From Bradyrhizobium sp. 186 (GTDB lineage: Bacteria; Pseudomonadota; Alphaproteobacteria; Rhizobiales; Xanthobacteraceae), in the NCBI RefSeq assembly GCF_023101685.1, contig NZ_CP082164.1:7130001-7194000 (forward strand): a stretch of 64,000 bases of DNA, read 5' to 3'. Made by a program: the position numbers and the translations under genes. The notes beneath the pieces are model-generated. The model did no database searches, was not told the origin of the DNA, and worked only from the letters and a program-made list of their open reading frames with translations. Shown one piece after another: positions 1 through 9,314 of the stretch. The stretch's first letter is position 1, and every line of letters begins with the position of its first letter.

Positions 1-2
1 CC

Positions 3-713
3 ACCGATGCGCTCGCAGGCGCCGGCTATCACGTCATCGCACTCGATCTGCCGCCGTTCGGCTTCTCGGATCGGCCGGGCAGCTACAGGCGACAGGACCA
101 GGCCGAACGCGTCAACGACGTGCTGGTCCGGCTCAACGCGTCGCCGGCCGTCATCGTCGGCCATTCCTTCGGCGCAGGAGCTGCAACCGAGCTTGTGCTG
201 CGCTTCCCGGACCGAGCCCGCGCCCTCGTGCTGGTCGATGCCGCGCTGGGGTTGACGGCCACGCCGTCGGATGCGCCGGCGCTGCTGCATCCGAAATGGC
301 TGCGCGAAGTGCTGGTGTCGCTCACCGTCACCAATCCGCTGGCGACGAAGATGCTGCTGACGTCGCTGATCGCGAAGAAAGAGCGCGCACTGCCCGAATA
401 TGTCGAGATCCTCCAGCGCCCCCTCTCCCGGCAGAACAGCACGTCCGACATCGCCGACTGGCTGTATTATTTCGCGGGCTCGGATCGCGCCGCCCAAAGC
501 GCGGACCGCAGCGCCTATGCACGCCTGAAACGACCCGTCGCCATCCTCTGGGGCGAGCTGGATACGGTGACGCCGCTCGAACAGGCGCGCGATTTGAACG
601 TCTTGCTGCCACAGGCGCACTTAACCCTGCTACCCGGGCTCGGCCACATTCCGCAGATCGAGGATCCCAAAACCTTCAACGACGCCCTGCTCAAGACGCT
701 TGCAACATTCTAA
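3..713 (+). CDS. alpha/beta hydrolase, 5'-truncated by window edge
   Basis: The reading frame is open from base 3, so the true start lies outside the window. The visible 236 residues carry the alpha/beta-hydrolase fold signature: a strand followed by DLPPFGFSD, the nucleophile elbow GHSFG (Ser codon near 165), a late acid in GELDTVTP and the catalytic His in GLGHIPQ near the C-terminus. The family covers esterases, lipases, haloperoxidases and C-C hydrolases, and the substrate cannot be read from sequence. The next gene starts 34 bases downstream on the same strand, so it probably heads a short operon with the membrane proteins that follow. Confidence 0.9.
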   Translation, partial: TDALAGAGYHVIALDLPPFGFSDRPGSYRRQDQAERVNDVLVRLNASPAVIVGHSFGAGAATELVLRFPDRARALVLVDAALGLTATPSDAPALLHPKWLREVLVSLTVTNPLATKMLLTSLIAKKERALPEYVEILQRPLSRQNSTSDIADWLYYFAGSDRAAQSADRSAYARLKRPVAILWGELDTVTPLEQARDLNVLLPQAHLTLLPGLGHIPQIEDPKTFNDALLKTLATF

Positions 714-747
714 TCTCGGCAAGATTCGAGACTCCACCGGAGAGACC

Positions 748-1167
748 ATGGACATCATCAGATTTTGCGCCCTTGGCTATGCTGCGCTGCTCGGATTCGT
801 GATCCTGACCGGTTACATCCCCGCCTTCATCGACCAGAACGACATGATCTTCGGCCTGTTCCGCCGCACTTGGTATGCCGACGGACTGCATCTGGTCTCC
901 GCGCTGTGGGCGCTGACCGCCGCGCTGACCTCACGTCGCGCCTCCGAACTGTTCTTTCAGCTCTTCGGCGTGTTCTATTTCGCCGATGGCGTGCTCGGCC
1001 TCCTCACCGGAAGTGGCTATCTCGATTTCGGCATCCTCATCAACGGCGTGCTGAACCTGCCGCTCGCGACGCGCATCTTCGCCAATGCGCCGCATCTGGG
1101 CTTGGGCGGCGTCGCCATCCTGATCGGCCACCTGCTTGCGCCACTCACGCGCCCGGCCCATGCTTAA
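748..1167 (+). CDS. small polytopic membrane protein, unknown function
   Basis: A 139-residue hydrophobic protein with about four predicted membrane segments (roughly residues 4-24, 45-62, 66-87 and 112-132). ATG 748 is chosen because GGAGAG lies just upstream; an in-frame upstream codon at 700 would overlap the hydrolase gene and has no ribosome site. I do not recognise a named family. Its last codons overlap the start of the next gene (ATGCTTAA), which suggests translational coupling. Function unknown. Confidence 0.7.
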   Translation: MDIIRFCALGYAALLGFVILTGYIPAFIDQNDMIFGLFRRTWYADGLHLVSALWALTAALTSRRASELFFQLFGVFYFADGVLGLLTGSGYLDFGILINGVLNLPLATRIFANAPHLGLGGVAILIGHLLAPLTRPAHA

Positions 1168-2260
1168 GCGCCTGCGCCGCATCGTCCTCGCGCTAATCGC
1201 ACTGATCGCTGTCGCGATCCTGGCACCGATCGCCTATATCGAAGGGACCTGCCAGCCCGCCTCGCAAGCGGAATCATCCGCAACGGCGGCCGTTGAGCTG
1301 CCGCCAATCACGGAGAACGGTTATCGCCGGCGCCTGGACAACACCTATTTCACCTTCCCGGAGTGGTACATCGTCTATTCGTTCGAGGACTTAGGCCGCT
1401 TCCTGGATCATTCCAGCGAAAGCCAGTTCGGGTATCTCCGCCACATCCTCGGCTTCTGGCGCAGCTTCTGCACCATCAACCGCGCCATGCCGCCGGCGAC
1501 GGAATCTCGCTTCGACGTGAAGATGATGATCTACGTCATCGGCATCAGCTACTCCACCGAGTACGCGATCAAGGGATTTTACGAGAACACGGTCGGCCGC
1601 GTCTTCGAATGGATCCGGGGCGACAGGCTGACGCCACAGGACGAATATGCCCGCGCGGTGCTCCAGGACTACGCCGCGTTCCTCTACACCATCCCCTGGT
1701 TCAAATATCCGTTCCGCGAGAAGCTCGACGGGCTTGAGGCGATCCCGGCGCCGACGCCAAGCCGGTTGCGCAGCTGGGAGCGCGACTTCGCGCTTGGCAC
1801 CGAATATTTCCTCAAGATCGGCTATGCGCGCGCGATTCAGAAGGCGCTCGATGCTGCCAATGACGACGAGCCGCGCGACATCATGTTCGTGGTCGAGACG
1901 CTGCCGCCCAGCGTGCTGGCCGCCGAGCCGCGCATCACACCGGTTCGTGCGTTGTCGTCGGGCTGGCAGCTGGTGCAGGCGCCGCGCTACAAGGCACTGA
2001 CGGAGACCCTGAACAAGCTGCTGGATAGCGGGTACCACCTGGCGGAGATCGCCGGCAATCACGACATCCTCATCACGGTGATCGCACCGAACGACGCGAA
2101 GCTCGACATTACGGATACCACGGAACTTTTTTCGCTCGATCTCGATGCCAAGCCGGGCTTCCGCCGCGCGGGCCTCAAGGCTAGGATCGACCGGCTGGTC
2201 GAGATCAAGCGCGCGTTGACGGCCAAGGGTGTGAGCCTTGAGCACTTCTACGACTACTAG
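1160..2260 (+). CDS. hypothetical protein with N-terminal membrane anchor
   Basis: A 366-residue protein whose start ATG at 1160 overlaps the stop of the preceding membrane-protein gene by 8 bases. Residues about 7-28 form one hydrophobic segment behind a basic N-terminus (LKRLRR), so it is likely anchored or exported; the rest is soluble and rich in aromatic residues, for example the block around FTFPEWYIVYS. No family was recognised. The tight packing with both neighbours argues that it is a real gene working with the small membrane proteins around it. Confidence 0.75.
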   Translation: MLKRLRRIVLALIALIAVAILAPIAYIEGTCQPASQAESSATAAVELPPITENGYRRRLDNTYFTFPEWYIVYSFEDLGRFLDHSSESQFGYLRHILGFWRSFCTINRAMPPATESRFDVKMMIYVIGISYSTEYAIKGFYENTVGRVFEWIRGDRLTPQDEYARAVLQDYAAFLYTIPWFKYPFREKLDGLEAIPAPTPSRLRSWERDFALGTEYFLKIGYARAIQKALDAANDDEPRDIMFVVETLPPSVLAAEPRITPVRALSSGWQLVQAPRYKALTETLNKLLDSGYHLAEIAGNHDILITVIAPNDAKLDITDTTELFSLDLDAKPGFRRAGLKARIDRLVEIKRALTAKGVSLEHFYDY

Positions 2261-2576
2261 CCGGAGGAGACTGCGCCCGCTCGGCAGGATCGCGATTGCG
2301 GTCACGCTGGTTGTCGCCGGCTGGCTTGCGCTTGTCGTTGCCCTCACCTTCGGAACGACGCCGGGCCGCTCGCTAGCAGTGATCGGCCCGCAGGCGCAAG
2401 CGATCGCGGCGATCGCCAAGGCTGACGGCCGCGTGCTTACCTCAAGCGCTTACGTTACGATCGCCCGCTCTAATGCCGCGAATTTCGTCACCCGCCTCTA
2501 TACGGCGGGTGCCCTGCTCGTGCTCGACGCCGAGCAGGCCGGGGGCTGCAACGGGCTCGCGCCGAAGCGAAGCTGA
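2238..2576 (+). CDS. small single-span membrane protein, unknown
   Basis: A 112-residue reading frame that overlaps the end of the previous gene by 23 bases and would start at a TTG (2238), the only usable start codon in that stretch. It has a Ser/Thr/Arg-rich N-terminus, one strong membrane helix at about residues 17-39 and a short non-cytoplasmic domain. Overlap and same-strand packing suggest that it belongs to the same transcript. No family is recognised. The start codon is the weakest part of the call; a shorter product is possible. Confidence 0.5.
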   Translation: MSTSTTTSRRRLRPLGRIAIAVTLVVAGWLALVVALTFGTTPGRSLAVIGPQAQAIAAIAKADGRVLTSSAYVTIARSNAANFVTRLYTAGALLVLDAEQAGGCNGLAPKRS

Positions 2577-2586
2577 CGCGCGCGGC

Positions 2587-4185
2587 TCACGACCCGTATT
2601 TCTGATACATCGTATTCGTGAACAGCCCGGCCGGATCGTATTTGCGCTTGGCCGCGAAGAATTCCTCGATTTGCGGATAGGACTTTTTGAGCTGGTCGCG
2701 CGAGTAATACAGCTGGTACGGCAGGAAGAAGCGGCCCTGATTGGCGATCGTGAGGTCGATCAGCGCTTCCGTTGTCTTCTTCATGCGGCGGTTGCCCTCA
2801 TCGTCCGTCGGTTGATTGATGTAGAGCACCAGCGAGAATGCCGGCTCGGGCGAATAGGTCAGGAAGTTGTCTTCCTTGTGCACGATCCGGACCGAGGCGT
2901 TGAGCAGGTTGGTGTTGTTGGCGAGCATGATCTTGCGCATGCCGTCGACGACGGCGACGAAGTTTTTGCGCGGAATGAAGTATTCGTGGAGGATATCGGT
3001 TTCTTCCTGCAATGCGTCGCGCAGGTACGGTACGGAATCGTGCATGGGATCGTTGCGGCTGACGAGGCAGGCCTCGCCCGAGGCGATCGCCTGCGCCCGC
3101 GTCACCGTGCAATTCTCCATGCGGTGCTCGATGTGCTTCTCCGAGAACCATTTCAGCTCCTGGAAGAACGAGCCTTGCTTGGACAGGTTGATGGTGAGCC
3201 GCCGCAGTTTCGTGCCGCTGACCTCGCCGAGCGGCTGGCGCTTGAAGTCGGCGCCGTCGGCCTTGGTGTAGGTGTAGAGCAGCATTTCCTGCAAAAAGCT
3301 GCTCGGCGCGGTCGACAGATGGCCGTACATCAGGCCGATATTGCTGTCGTTCTCGATCTCGCCGGAGAACAGCGCGGGAAACGCCTTGTAGTCCAGCATC
3401 CGCCGGCCGGTCTGATAGACCGCGTTGTCGGCGATATCGAGCTCGGCCTCGATGATCACCCCGAACAGGCCGTAGCCGCCGACCACGAGGTTGAACAGCT
3501 CCGCATTCCCGGTCGGCGAGACGTTCTTGATCGAGCCGTCGGCCAGCATCACCTTCATCGCCTTTATCGAGCGGGCCAGCGCGCCGGCCTGGTGATCCAT
3601 TCCGTGGGCATTGACCGAGATCGAGCCGCCGACGCTGAAGATGTCGGTCGACTGCATGGCGCGCACCGCAAAGCGCGGATGCAGCGCGATCTGGATATCG
3701 TGCCAGGTCGCGCCCGGCTGCACGGTGACGCTGCGCGAGGCCTCGTTGAGCGTGATGCGGTTGAAGCTGCGCATGTCCAGCACGATGCCGCCCTTGCGGA
3801 AGGCCTGTCCGCCCATGGAATGGCGCACGCCCGCCGTCGTCACCGGCAGCTTGTTGTCGCGCGCGAACGCTAGCGTTTTCGCGATATCGTCGACGCTGTG
3901 CACCGCGACCATTCCGTAGATCTCGGTGCGGTTGAGACAGCTCGCATCGTTGATGCTGCCGCCGAGCTGCGACCATGTCACACCCTGTAGCGGCGCGATC
4001 GCCCTCACCTTGTCCAGATCGATCTTGCCGTGCTCGCCGATGTCATCGGCAGCCCGGCAATCCTTCGGCCCGGTGGGATCGGCCGCCAGCGCCTGCAATT
4101 TGCGGAAGCCATAGACGCCGAACAGCGCGACGAGGACGGCAAACGCCGAGACGCCTGCTTTGAACTTGCCGAAAGATTTGTGCAT
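2587..4185 (-). CDS. FAD-binding oxidase (PCMH/VAO type), membrane-anchored or exported
   Basis: A 532-residue flavoprotein. The N-terminal half is a PCMH-type FAD domain: after MVAVHSVDDI come GVRHSMGGQAF, where the His is a candidate for covalent FAD attachment, and LDMRSFNRI. The C-terminal end (KYDPAGLFTN) is like sugar-lactone and aldonolactone oxidases. ATG 4185 is chosen because it places a basic start plus a hydrophobic helix (residues 10-26) at the N-terminus; an in-frame ATG at 4230 adds 15 residues with no ribosome site. The gene is divergent from an exported amidohydrolase. Substrate unknown. Confidence 0.82.
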   Translation of the reverse strand: MHKSFGKFKAGVSAFAVLVALFGVYGFRKLQALAADPTGPKDCRAADDIGEHGKIDLDKVRAIAPLQGVTWSQLGGSINDASCLNRTEIYGMVAVHSVDDIAKTLAFARDNKLPVTTAGVRHSMGGQAFRKGGIVLDMRSFNRITLNEASRSVTVQPGATWHDIQIALHPRFAVRAMQSTDIFSVGGSISVNAHGMDHQAGALARSIKAMKVMLADGSIKNVSPTGNAELFNLVVGGYGLFGVIIEAELDIADNAVYQTGRRMLDYKAFPALFSGEIENDSNIGLMYGHLSTAPSSFLQEMLLYTYTKADGADFKRQPLGEVSGTKLRRLTINLSKQGSFFQELKWFSEKHIEHRMENCTVTRAQAIASGEACLVSRNDPMHDSVPYLRDALQEETDILHEYFIPRKNFVAVVDGMRKIMLANNTNLLNASVRIVHKEDNFLTYSPEPAFSLVLYINQPTDDEGNRRMKKTTEALIDLTIANQGRFFLPYQLYYSRDQLKKSYPQIEEFFAAKRKYDPAGLFTNTMYQKYGS

Positions 4186-4208
4186 AAAGTGATTCCGGTG
4201 GGAGGGCG

Positions 4209-4230
4209 ATGATCCGGGAGCGCGGATCAT
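4209..4230. promoter_or_regulatory. inverted repeat in divergent intergenic region
   Basis: ATGATCC and GGATCAT form a perfect 7-base inverted repeat with an 8-base spacer. A second perfect palindrome, GCAGGA-CCGT-TCCTGC, lies at 4261-4276. Both sit in the 207-base gap between the divergent FAD oxidase and amidohydrolase genes, where an operator controlling both would be expected. No regulator gene is adjacent, so operator function is inference. Confidence 0.35.
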
Positions 4231-4392
4231 TAGTCAAACGGGAGGCGAGCCGGTTCAAATGCAGGACCGTTCCTGCCTGCCGACCGTGACGAACGTCCTG
4301 CAACGCTCACCAGCCATGCGGCGACGAAAAGAATGGATCCCGTTGAACGTGGTATCCCTTTCCGTTCAAAATAATAAACGGGGAGAGAAACC

Positions 4393-5355
4393 ATGCTCAA
4401 TCGACGCAGCGTCCTGCTTGCCTCCCTCGCCGCCGGAGTAGCCATGACCGACAAAGCCCACGCCAAACCGGCGCAACCCGCGACGCCGGTCAATTTCGAC
4501 GTGCCGGCCCATGCCTGCGACTGCCACACCCATATCCACGGCGATCCCGAAAAGTTTCCGTTCTTCGCCGGGCGCGTCTATACGCCGGAGCCGGCTTCAC
4601 CGGAGGAGATGGCCGCGCTGCACAAGGCGCTGCATATCGAGCGCGTGGTGATCGTGACCCCGAGTGTCTACGGCACCGACAATTCATCGACCCTGTTCGG
4701 CATGAAGGCCCGCGCCACGGCCGCACGCGGCGTGGCCGTGATCGACGACAAGACCACGGAGAGCGCGCTCGATACGATGCATCAGGAGGGTTTCCGCGGC
4801 ATCCGCCTCAATCTCGCGACCGGCGGCGTCAACGACCCCAATGTCGGCCGGCCCCGCTTCACCGCCGCAGTCGAGCGCATGAAGGCGCGCGGCTGGCACG
4901 TGCAGCTTTATACCGCGCTAGCGATGATCACGGCGATCAGGGACCTCGTCGAGACGGCGCCGGTGCCCGTCGTGTTCGACCATTTCGGCGGTCTCGAAGC
5001 CTCGCGTGGCCTGGAGCAGCCGGGCTTTTCCGATCTCGTCGCGCTGGTGAAATCAGGCAAGGCTCATGTCAAGATTTCCGGCGCCTACCGTTCATCAAAA
5101 CTCGCGCCCGATTATCAGGACATGGTGCCGTTCGCGCAGGCGCTGATCGCCGCCAATCCTGACCGCATCGTCTGGGGCACCGATTGGCCGCATCCGGATT
5201 CGAGCCAGGTGCCGGGCCGGAAAGCAACCGACGTCGCGCCGCTCTACCAGATCGACGACGGGCGCCTGCTCAACCAGCTCCCGGTTTGGGCGCCGGATGC
5301 GGCGATCCGCACCAAGATCCTGGTCGACAATCCGGCGCGTCTCTACGGATTCTAA
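4393..5355 (+). CDS. exported amidohydrolase family 2 (LigI-like TIM-barrel hydrolase)
   Basis: A 320-residue metal-dependent hydrolase of the amidohydrolase-2 family. An N-terminal signal sequence (MLNRRSVLLASLAAGVAMTD, then cleavage near KAHA) precedes the barrel, which opens with CDCHTHIHG, the first metal-binding strand, and ends with GTDWPHP, the last. The closest type I can name is 2-pyrone-4,6-dicarboxylate lactonase and its relatives, which are normally cytoplasmic; the signal sequence is unusual. GGGAGAG precedes the ATG. The gene is divergent from the FAD oxidase, which is also predicted to act outside the cytoplasm. Confidence 0.85.
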   Translation: MLNRRSVLLASLAAGVAMTDKAHAKPAQPATPVNFDVPAHACDCHTHIHGDPEKFPFFAGRVYTPEPASPEEMAALHKALHIERVVIVTPSVYGTDNSSTLFGMKARATAARGVAVIDDKTTESALDTMHQEGFRGIRLNLATGGVNDPNVGRPRFTAAVERMKARGWHVQLYTALAMITAIRDLVETAPVPVVFDHFGGLEASRGLEQPGFSDLVALVKSGKAHVKISGAYRSSKLAPDYQDMVPFAQALIAANPDRIVWGTDWPHPDSSQVPGRKATDVAPLYQIDDGRLLNQLPVWAPDAAIRTKILVDNPARLYGF

Positions 5356-5532
5356 TTCGCGGCAAAACTCGCAACGCTCGAGCGATGTGGAACTTTGATT
5401 CCACATTGCGCAATCGCATCGACTCACACGAACGTGTTTGTGCTCCCGTTCGCTTTTCACCCGTTTGGATGAGGCGACGTTTCATTTTCGCCGGTACGCA
5501 CGCGCACAGATTTCATTTGTTCGTGCGGTCGC

Positions 5533-6159
5533 ATGCCTCTATCGCATTATCTTGCCGCGCTTTTCTCCGGCATTGGAATTGGTTTCACCGTCGCGGCTCC
5601 GATCGGGCCCATGGGAATGCTGTGCATTCAGCGCACATTGGCATCAGGCATGGCCACGGGCCTGGCAACCGGCTTCGGTGCGGCGACGGTGCATCTTGCC
5701 TACAGCACCTTTGCGGTGCTGGGCCTCGGGTCACTTGCACAGCCTTGGGTCGAGGCCAATGCAGTGGGCTTCGGCATCGTCTCGGCCCTCACGCTGCTGT
5801 GGTTCGCAATCCGGACGCATCGTAGTTCCCCGGTGTTTCAGGAAACGAGCGAGATCGACCGGGTGCGCCTGGCGCGCGCCTATCTCAGCGCGATCGCACT
5901 TGGGTTCACCAATCCGATCACGGTCATCCTGTTTCTGGCCGCGTTGCAAGCGTTCTCCACCCAATCCGCCGCGCCGCCGCTGGTCGCGGGCGTGTTCGTC
6001 GGCTCGGCGATGTGGTGGACGGTGCTCAGCACGGTGGTGGCGACGGCGCGGTCACGGCTGACACCACGTATGCTGTCGTTGAGCAGCCGGTTCGCGAGCC
6101 TGATGCTGCTTGGACTCGGCACCATGATGCTGGTGCGGATCGCGCAGCGGATGTTGTGA
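5533..6159 (+). CDS. LysE/RhtB family amino-acid exporter
   Basis: A 208-residue membrane protein of the LysE superfamily. The N-terminus has the typical GIGIGFTVAAPIGPMGMLCIQ segment, with glycine/proline spacing conserved in this family, and residues 120-135 contain the internal GFTNPITVILF motif. Six hydrophobic segments fit the family topology, and the length is normal. It would export an amino acid or similar small molecule across the inner membrane; the substrate is not predictable. It ends 11 bases from the stop of the convergent metal-efflux pump gene. Confidence 0.85.
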   Translation: MPLSHYLAALFSGIGIGFTVAAPIGPMGMLCIQRTLASGMATGLATGFGAATVHLAYSTFAVLGLGSLAQPWVEANAVGFGIVSALTLLWFAIRTHRSSPVFQETSEIDRVRLARAYLSAIALGFTNPITVILFLAALQAFSTQSAAPPLVAGVFVGSAMWWTVLSTVVATARSRLTPRMLSLSSRFASLMLLGLGTMMLVRIAQRML

Positions 6160-6169
6160 CAATCGGCCG

Positions 6170-9100
6170 TCAGCGCGCCCGGCGGGAGAAGAACGAGATC
6201 AGGACCGGCAGCGTCACCAGGATCACGATCGGCGCCAGCATCATGCCGGTGACGACGACCACCGCGAGCGGCTTCTGCACCTGCGAGCCGATGCCCTCCG
6301 ACAGCGCCGCCGGCAGCAGACCGATGCCGGCGACGACGCAGGTCATCAGCACGGGCCGGAGCTGCAACTCGCCGGTGCGTATCACCGCGCTCACGCGATC
6401 CATGCCTTCTTCGATCAGCTGGTTGAATTGCGACAGGATAATGATGCCGTCCATCACGGCGATCCCGAACAGCGCGATGAAGCCGATCGCCGCGGAGACG
6501 CTGAACGCCGTGCCGGTGATCAGAAGACCCAGCACGCCGCCGAAGATCGCCATCGGGATCACGCTCATGGCAAGCAGCGTGTCGGTCATCGAGCCGAAAT
6601 TGAGCCAGAGCAGGACGCCGATCAGCGCGAGCGAAATCGGCACCACGACCGACAAGCGCCGGATCGCGTCCTGAAGGTTGCCGAACTCGCCGACCCAGTC
6701 CATGTGCGCCCCGGGCGGCAATTGCACCTGGTCGGCGATCTTTTGCTGCGCCTCGCGGATCGCGCTGCCGAGGTCGCGCTCGCGCACCGAGAACTTGATC
6801 GGCAGATAGCGCTCCTGCTGCTCGCGATAGATGTAGGCTGCGCCGGAGACGAGGCTGATGCTGGCGACCTCGCTCAACGGAATCTGCGTGACAGTACCGT
6901 TCGGGCCAGGCGCGCCGATCCGCAAGTTCTGGATCGCCTCGGCGCTCCTGCGGAATTCCGGCGCAAGGCGAACGATGATCGGGAAGTGGCGGTCGCTTCC
7001 GGGCTCATAGATATCGCCCGCGGTATCGCCGCCGATCGCGACCTTGATTGTGGCGTTGATGTCGCCGGGGGCGAGCCCATAGCGCGCGGCCTTGGCGCGG
7101 TCGATGTCGATCTGGATGGTCGGCTGCCCGAGCGAGGTGAACACCGCAAGGTCGGTAACGCCCTGCACCGTCGCCAGCACCGACTTGATCTTGTTGGCGG
7201 TATCGGTGAGCGCCTGGAGATCGCTGCCGAACAGCTTGATCGAGTTCTCACCCTTCACGCCCGAGACGGCTTCGGAGACGTTGTCCTGGAGATATTGCGA
7301 GAAGTTGAATTCGACGCCGGGGAAGCGGTCGTCGAGCTGCTTGAGCAGTTGCGCAGTCAGCTCTTCCTTGCTGTGCGTGTTCGGCCATTCGCTGGCGGGC
7401 TTGAGCGGCGCAAAGAACTCGGCATTGAAGAAGCCCGCCGCATCGGTGCCGTCATCCGGACGACCGTGCTGCGACACCACGGATTCTACTTCGGGCCGGG
7501 CACGGATCAGCTTGCGCATCTCGTTGACGTAGGTGTTGCCTTCCTGGAGCGAGATGGTCGGCGGCAGCGTCGCACGGATCCAGAGATTGCCCTCTTCCAG
7601 CTTGGGCAGGAATTCGAGGCCGAGCAGGCGGCTGAGTGCCACCGTCATCAGCACGAGACCGACCGCGCCACCGAGCACGATGCTGCGGTTGGCGACCGCC
7701 CAATTCAGCACCGGCATGTAGATCCGGTGCAGGATCAGCATGATCCTCGTCTCGGTTTCCTTGAGATGCGCGGGCAGGATGATCGCGGACAGCGCCGGGG
7801 TGACGGTGAACGTCGCAAGGAGCCCGCCGGCGAGCGCGTAGGCATAGGTACGCGCCATCGGCCCGAAGATGTTGCCTTCGACGCCGGAGAGCGTGAACAG
7901 CGGCAGGAAGGCTGCGATGATGATGGCAGCGGCAAAGAAGATCGAGCGCGACACGTCGGCCGCGGCGCTGAGGATGGCATGGCTCTTCATGCCGAACAGC
8001 GTCTCGGGCGAGACGTGCTCGAATTCGGTGAGCGGCGTGGTCTGCGTCAGGCGGCGGAAGATGGCTTCCACCATGATGACGGTGGCGTCGACGATCAGGC
8101 CGAAATCGATCGCGCCGACCGAGAGCAGGTTTGCCGATTCCCCGCGCAACACCAGGATGATCACCGCGAAGAACAGCGCGAACGGAATCGTGGCGCCGAC
8201 GATCAGCGCGCTGCGGAGATCGCCGAGGAAGATCCACTGCAACAGCACGATCAGGAGGATGCCGACCACCATGTTGTGCAGCACGGTGTGGGTGGTGAGG
8301 TCGATCAGGTCCTTGCGGTCGTAGATGCGCTCGATATGCACGCCGGGCGGCAGGATACTGGAATCGTTGATGGTGTGAACGAGCTGCTCGACGCGCTTGA
8401 TGGTCGGGGTGCTCTGCTCGCCGCGGCGCATCAGCACGATGCCCTGCACGATGTCGTCGGCATCGTCGAGACCGGCGATGCCGAGACGGGGCTTCTGGCC
8501 AATCGTGACGGTGGCAACATCCTTCACCAGCACCGGATTGCCGCCGGTCTGGGCGATCATGGTGTTGGCGAGATCGTCGATCGAGCGGATCAGCCCCACG
8601 CCGCGCACCACGGCCGATTGCTGGCCGATATTGACGGTGTTGCCGCCGACATTGACGTTGGAATTGCTGACCGCCTGGAGCAACTGCGGCAGCGTCAGAC
8701 CGTTGGCGACCAGCTTGTTGAAGTCGACCTGCAGCTCATAGGTCTTGCTCTTGCCGCCCCACCCCGTGACGTCGATCACGCCGGGCACGGCGCGGAAGCG
8801 GCGCTGGAGGATCCAGTCCTGGATGGTCTTGAGGTCGAGCACGCTGTAGTTCGGCGGACCGACCAGCCGGTAGCGGAAGATTTCGCCGATCGGGCTGAGC
8901 GGCGAGATCTGCGGCTGCACGTTGCCGGGCAAGGGCGCGAGCTGCGCCAGGCGGTTCAGAACCTGCTGCAACGCCTCGTCATAGGTATAGGCGAAGGAGA
9001 ACTGGAGTTTGACGTCGGAGAGGCCGTAGAGCGAGATCGTGCGGATGGTGGTGAGGTTCTTCAAACCTGCGACCTGGGTCTCGATCGGGATCGTGATGTA

Positions 9101-9286
9101 ACGCTCGATCTCCTCGGCCGACAGACCTGGGCCTTGCGTCACGATATCGACCATCGGCGGGGTCGGATCGGGATAGGCCTCGATGTTGAGCTGGTTGAAC
9201 GCAATCAAGCCGCCGATCAGCACGGCAACGAACATGCCGACCATCAGGTAGCGCCGGTTGACGGCAAGGGCGACGAGACGATCCAT
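6170..9286 (-). CDS. heavy-metal RND efflux permease (CusA/CzcA family)
   Basis: A 1038-residue inner-membrane proton antiporter, full length for the HME-RND class. It starts MDRLVALAVNRRYLMV, has two large periplasmic loops and twelve hydrophobic segments, and carries the class-defining acidic TM4 block around DFGLIVDATVIMVE used for proton transfer. Repeats such as LPPGAHMDWVGEFGNL are characteristic. It lies 28 bases downstream of its periplasmic adaptor gene on the same strand. No TolC-type outer-membrane gene is present, so the third component must be encoded elsewhere. Cation specificity (Co/Zn/Cd/Ni or Cu/Ag) is not decided. Confidence 0.92.
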   Translation of the reverse strand: MDRLVALAVNRRYLMVGMFVAVLIGGLIAFNQLNIEAYPDPTPPMVDIVTQGPGLSAEEIERYITIPIETQVAGLKNLTTIRTISLYGLSDVKLQFSFAYTYDEALQQVLNRLAQLAPLPGNVQPQISPLSPIGEIFRYRLVGPPNYSVLDLKTIQDWILQRRFRAVPGVIDVTGWGGKSKTYELQVDFNKLVANGLTLPQLLQAVSNSNVNVGGNTVNIGQQSAVVRGVGLIRSIDDLANTMIAQTGGNPVLVKDVATVTIGQKPRLGIAGLDDADDIVQGIVLMRRGEQSTPTIKRVEQLVHTINDSSILPPGVHIERIYDRKDLIDLTTHTVLHNMVVGILLIVLLQWIFLGDLRSALIVGATIPFALFFAVIILVLRGESANLLSVGAIDFGLIVDATVIMVEAIFRRLTQTTPLTEFEHVSPETLFGMKSHAILSAAADVSRSIFFAAAIIIAAFLPLFTLSGVEGNIFGPMARTYAYALAGGLLATFTVTPALSAIILPAHLKETETRIMLILHRIYMPVLNWAVANRSIVLGGAVGLVLMTVALSRLLGLEFLPKLEEGNLWIRATLPPTISLQEGNTYVNEMRKLIRARPEVESVVSQHGRPDDGTDAAGFFNAEFFAPLKPASEWPNTHSKEELTAQLLKQLDDRFPGVEFNFSQYLQDNVSEAVSGVKGENSIKLFGSDLQALTDTANKIKSVLATVQGVTDLAVFTSLGQPTIQIDIDRAKAARYGLAPGDINATIKVAIGGDTAGDIYEPGSDRHFPIIVRLAPEFRRSAEAIQNLRIGAPGPNGTVTQIPLSEVASISLVSGAAYIYREQQERYLPIKFSVRERDLGSAIREAQQKIADQVQLPPGAHMDWVGEFGNLQDAIRRLSVVVPISLALIGVLLWLNFGSMTDTLLAMSVIPMAIFGGVLGLLITGTAFSVSAAIGFIALFGIAVMDGIIILSQFNQLIEEGMDRVSAVIRTGELQLRPVLMTCVVAGIGLLPAALSEGIGSQVQKPLAVVVVTGMMLAPIVILVTLPVLISFFSRRAR

Positions 9287-9314
9287 TCAGGTCTTCAGTT
9301 TCTTGGGTCGTCGA

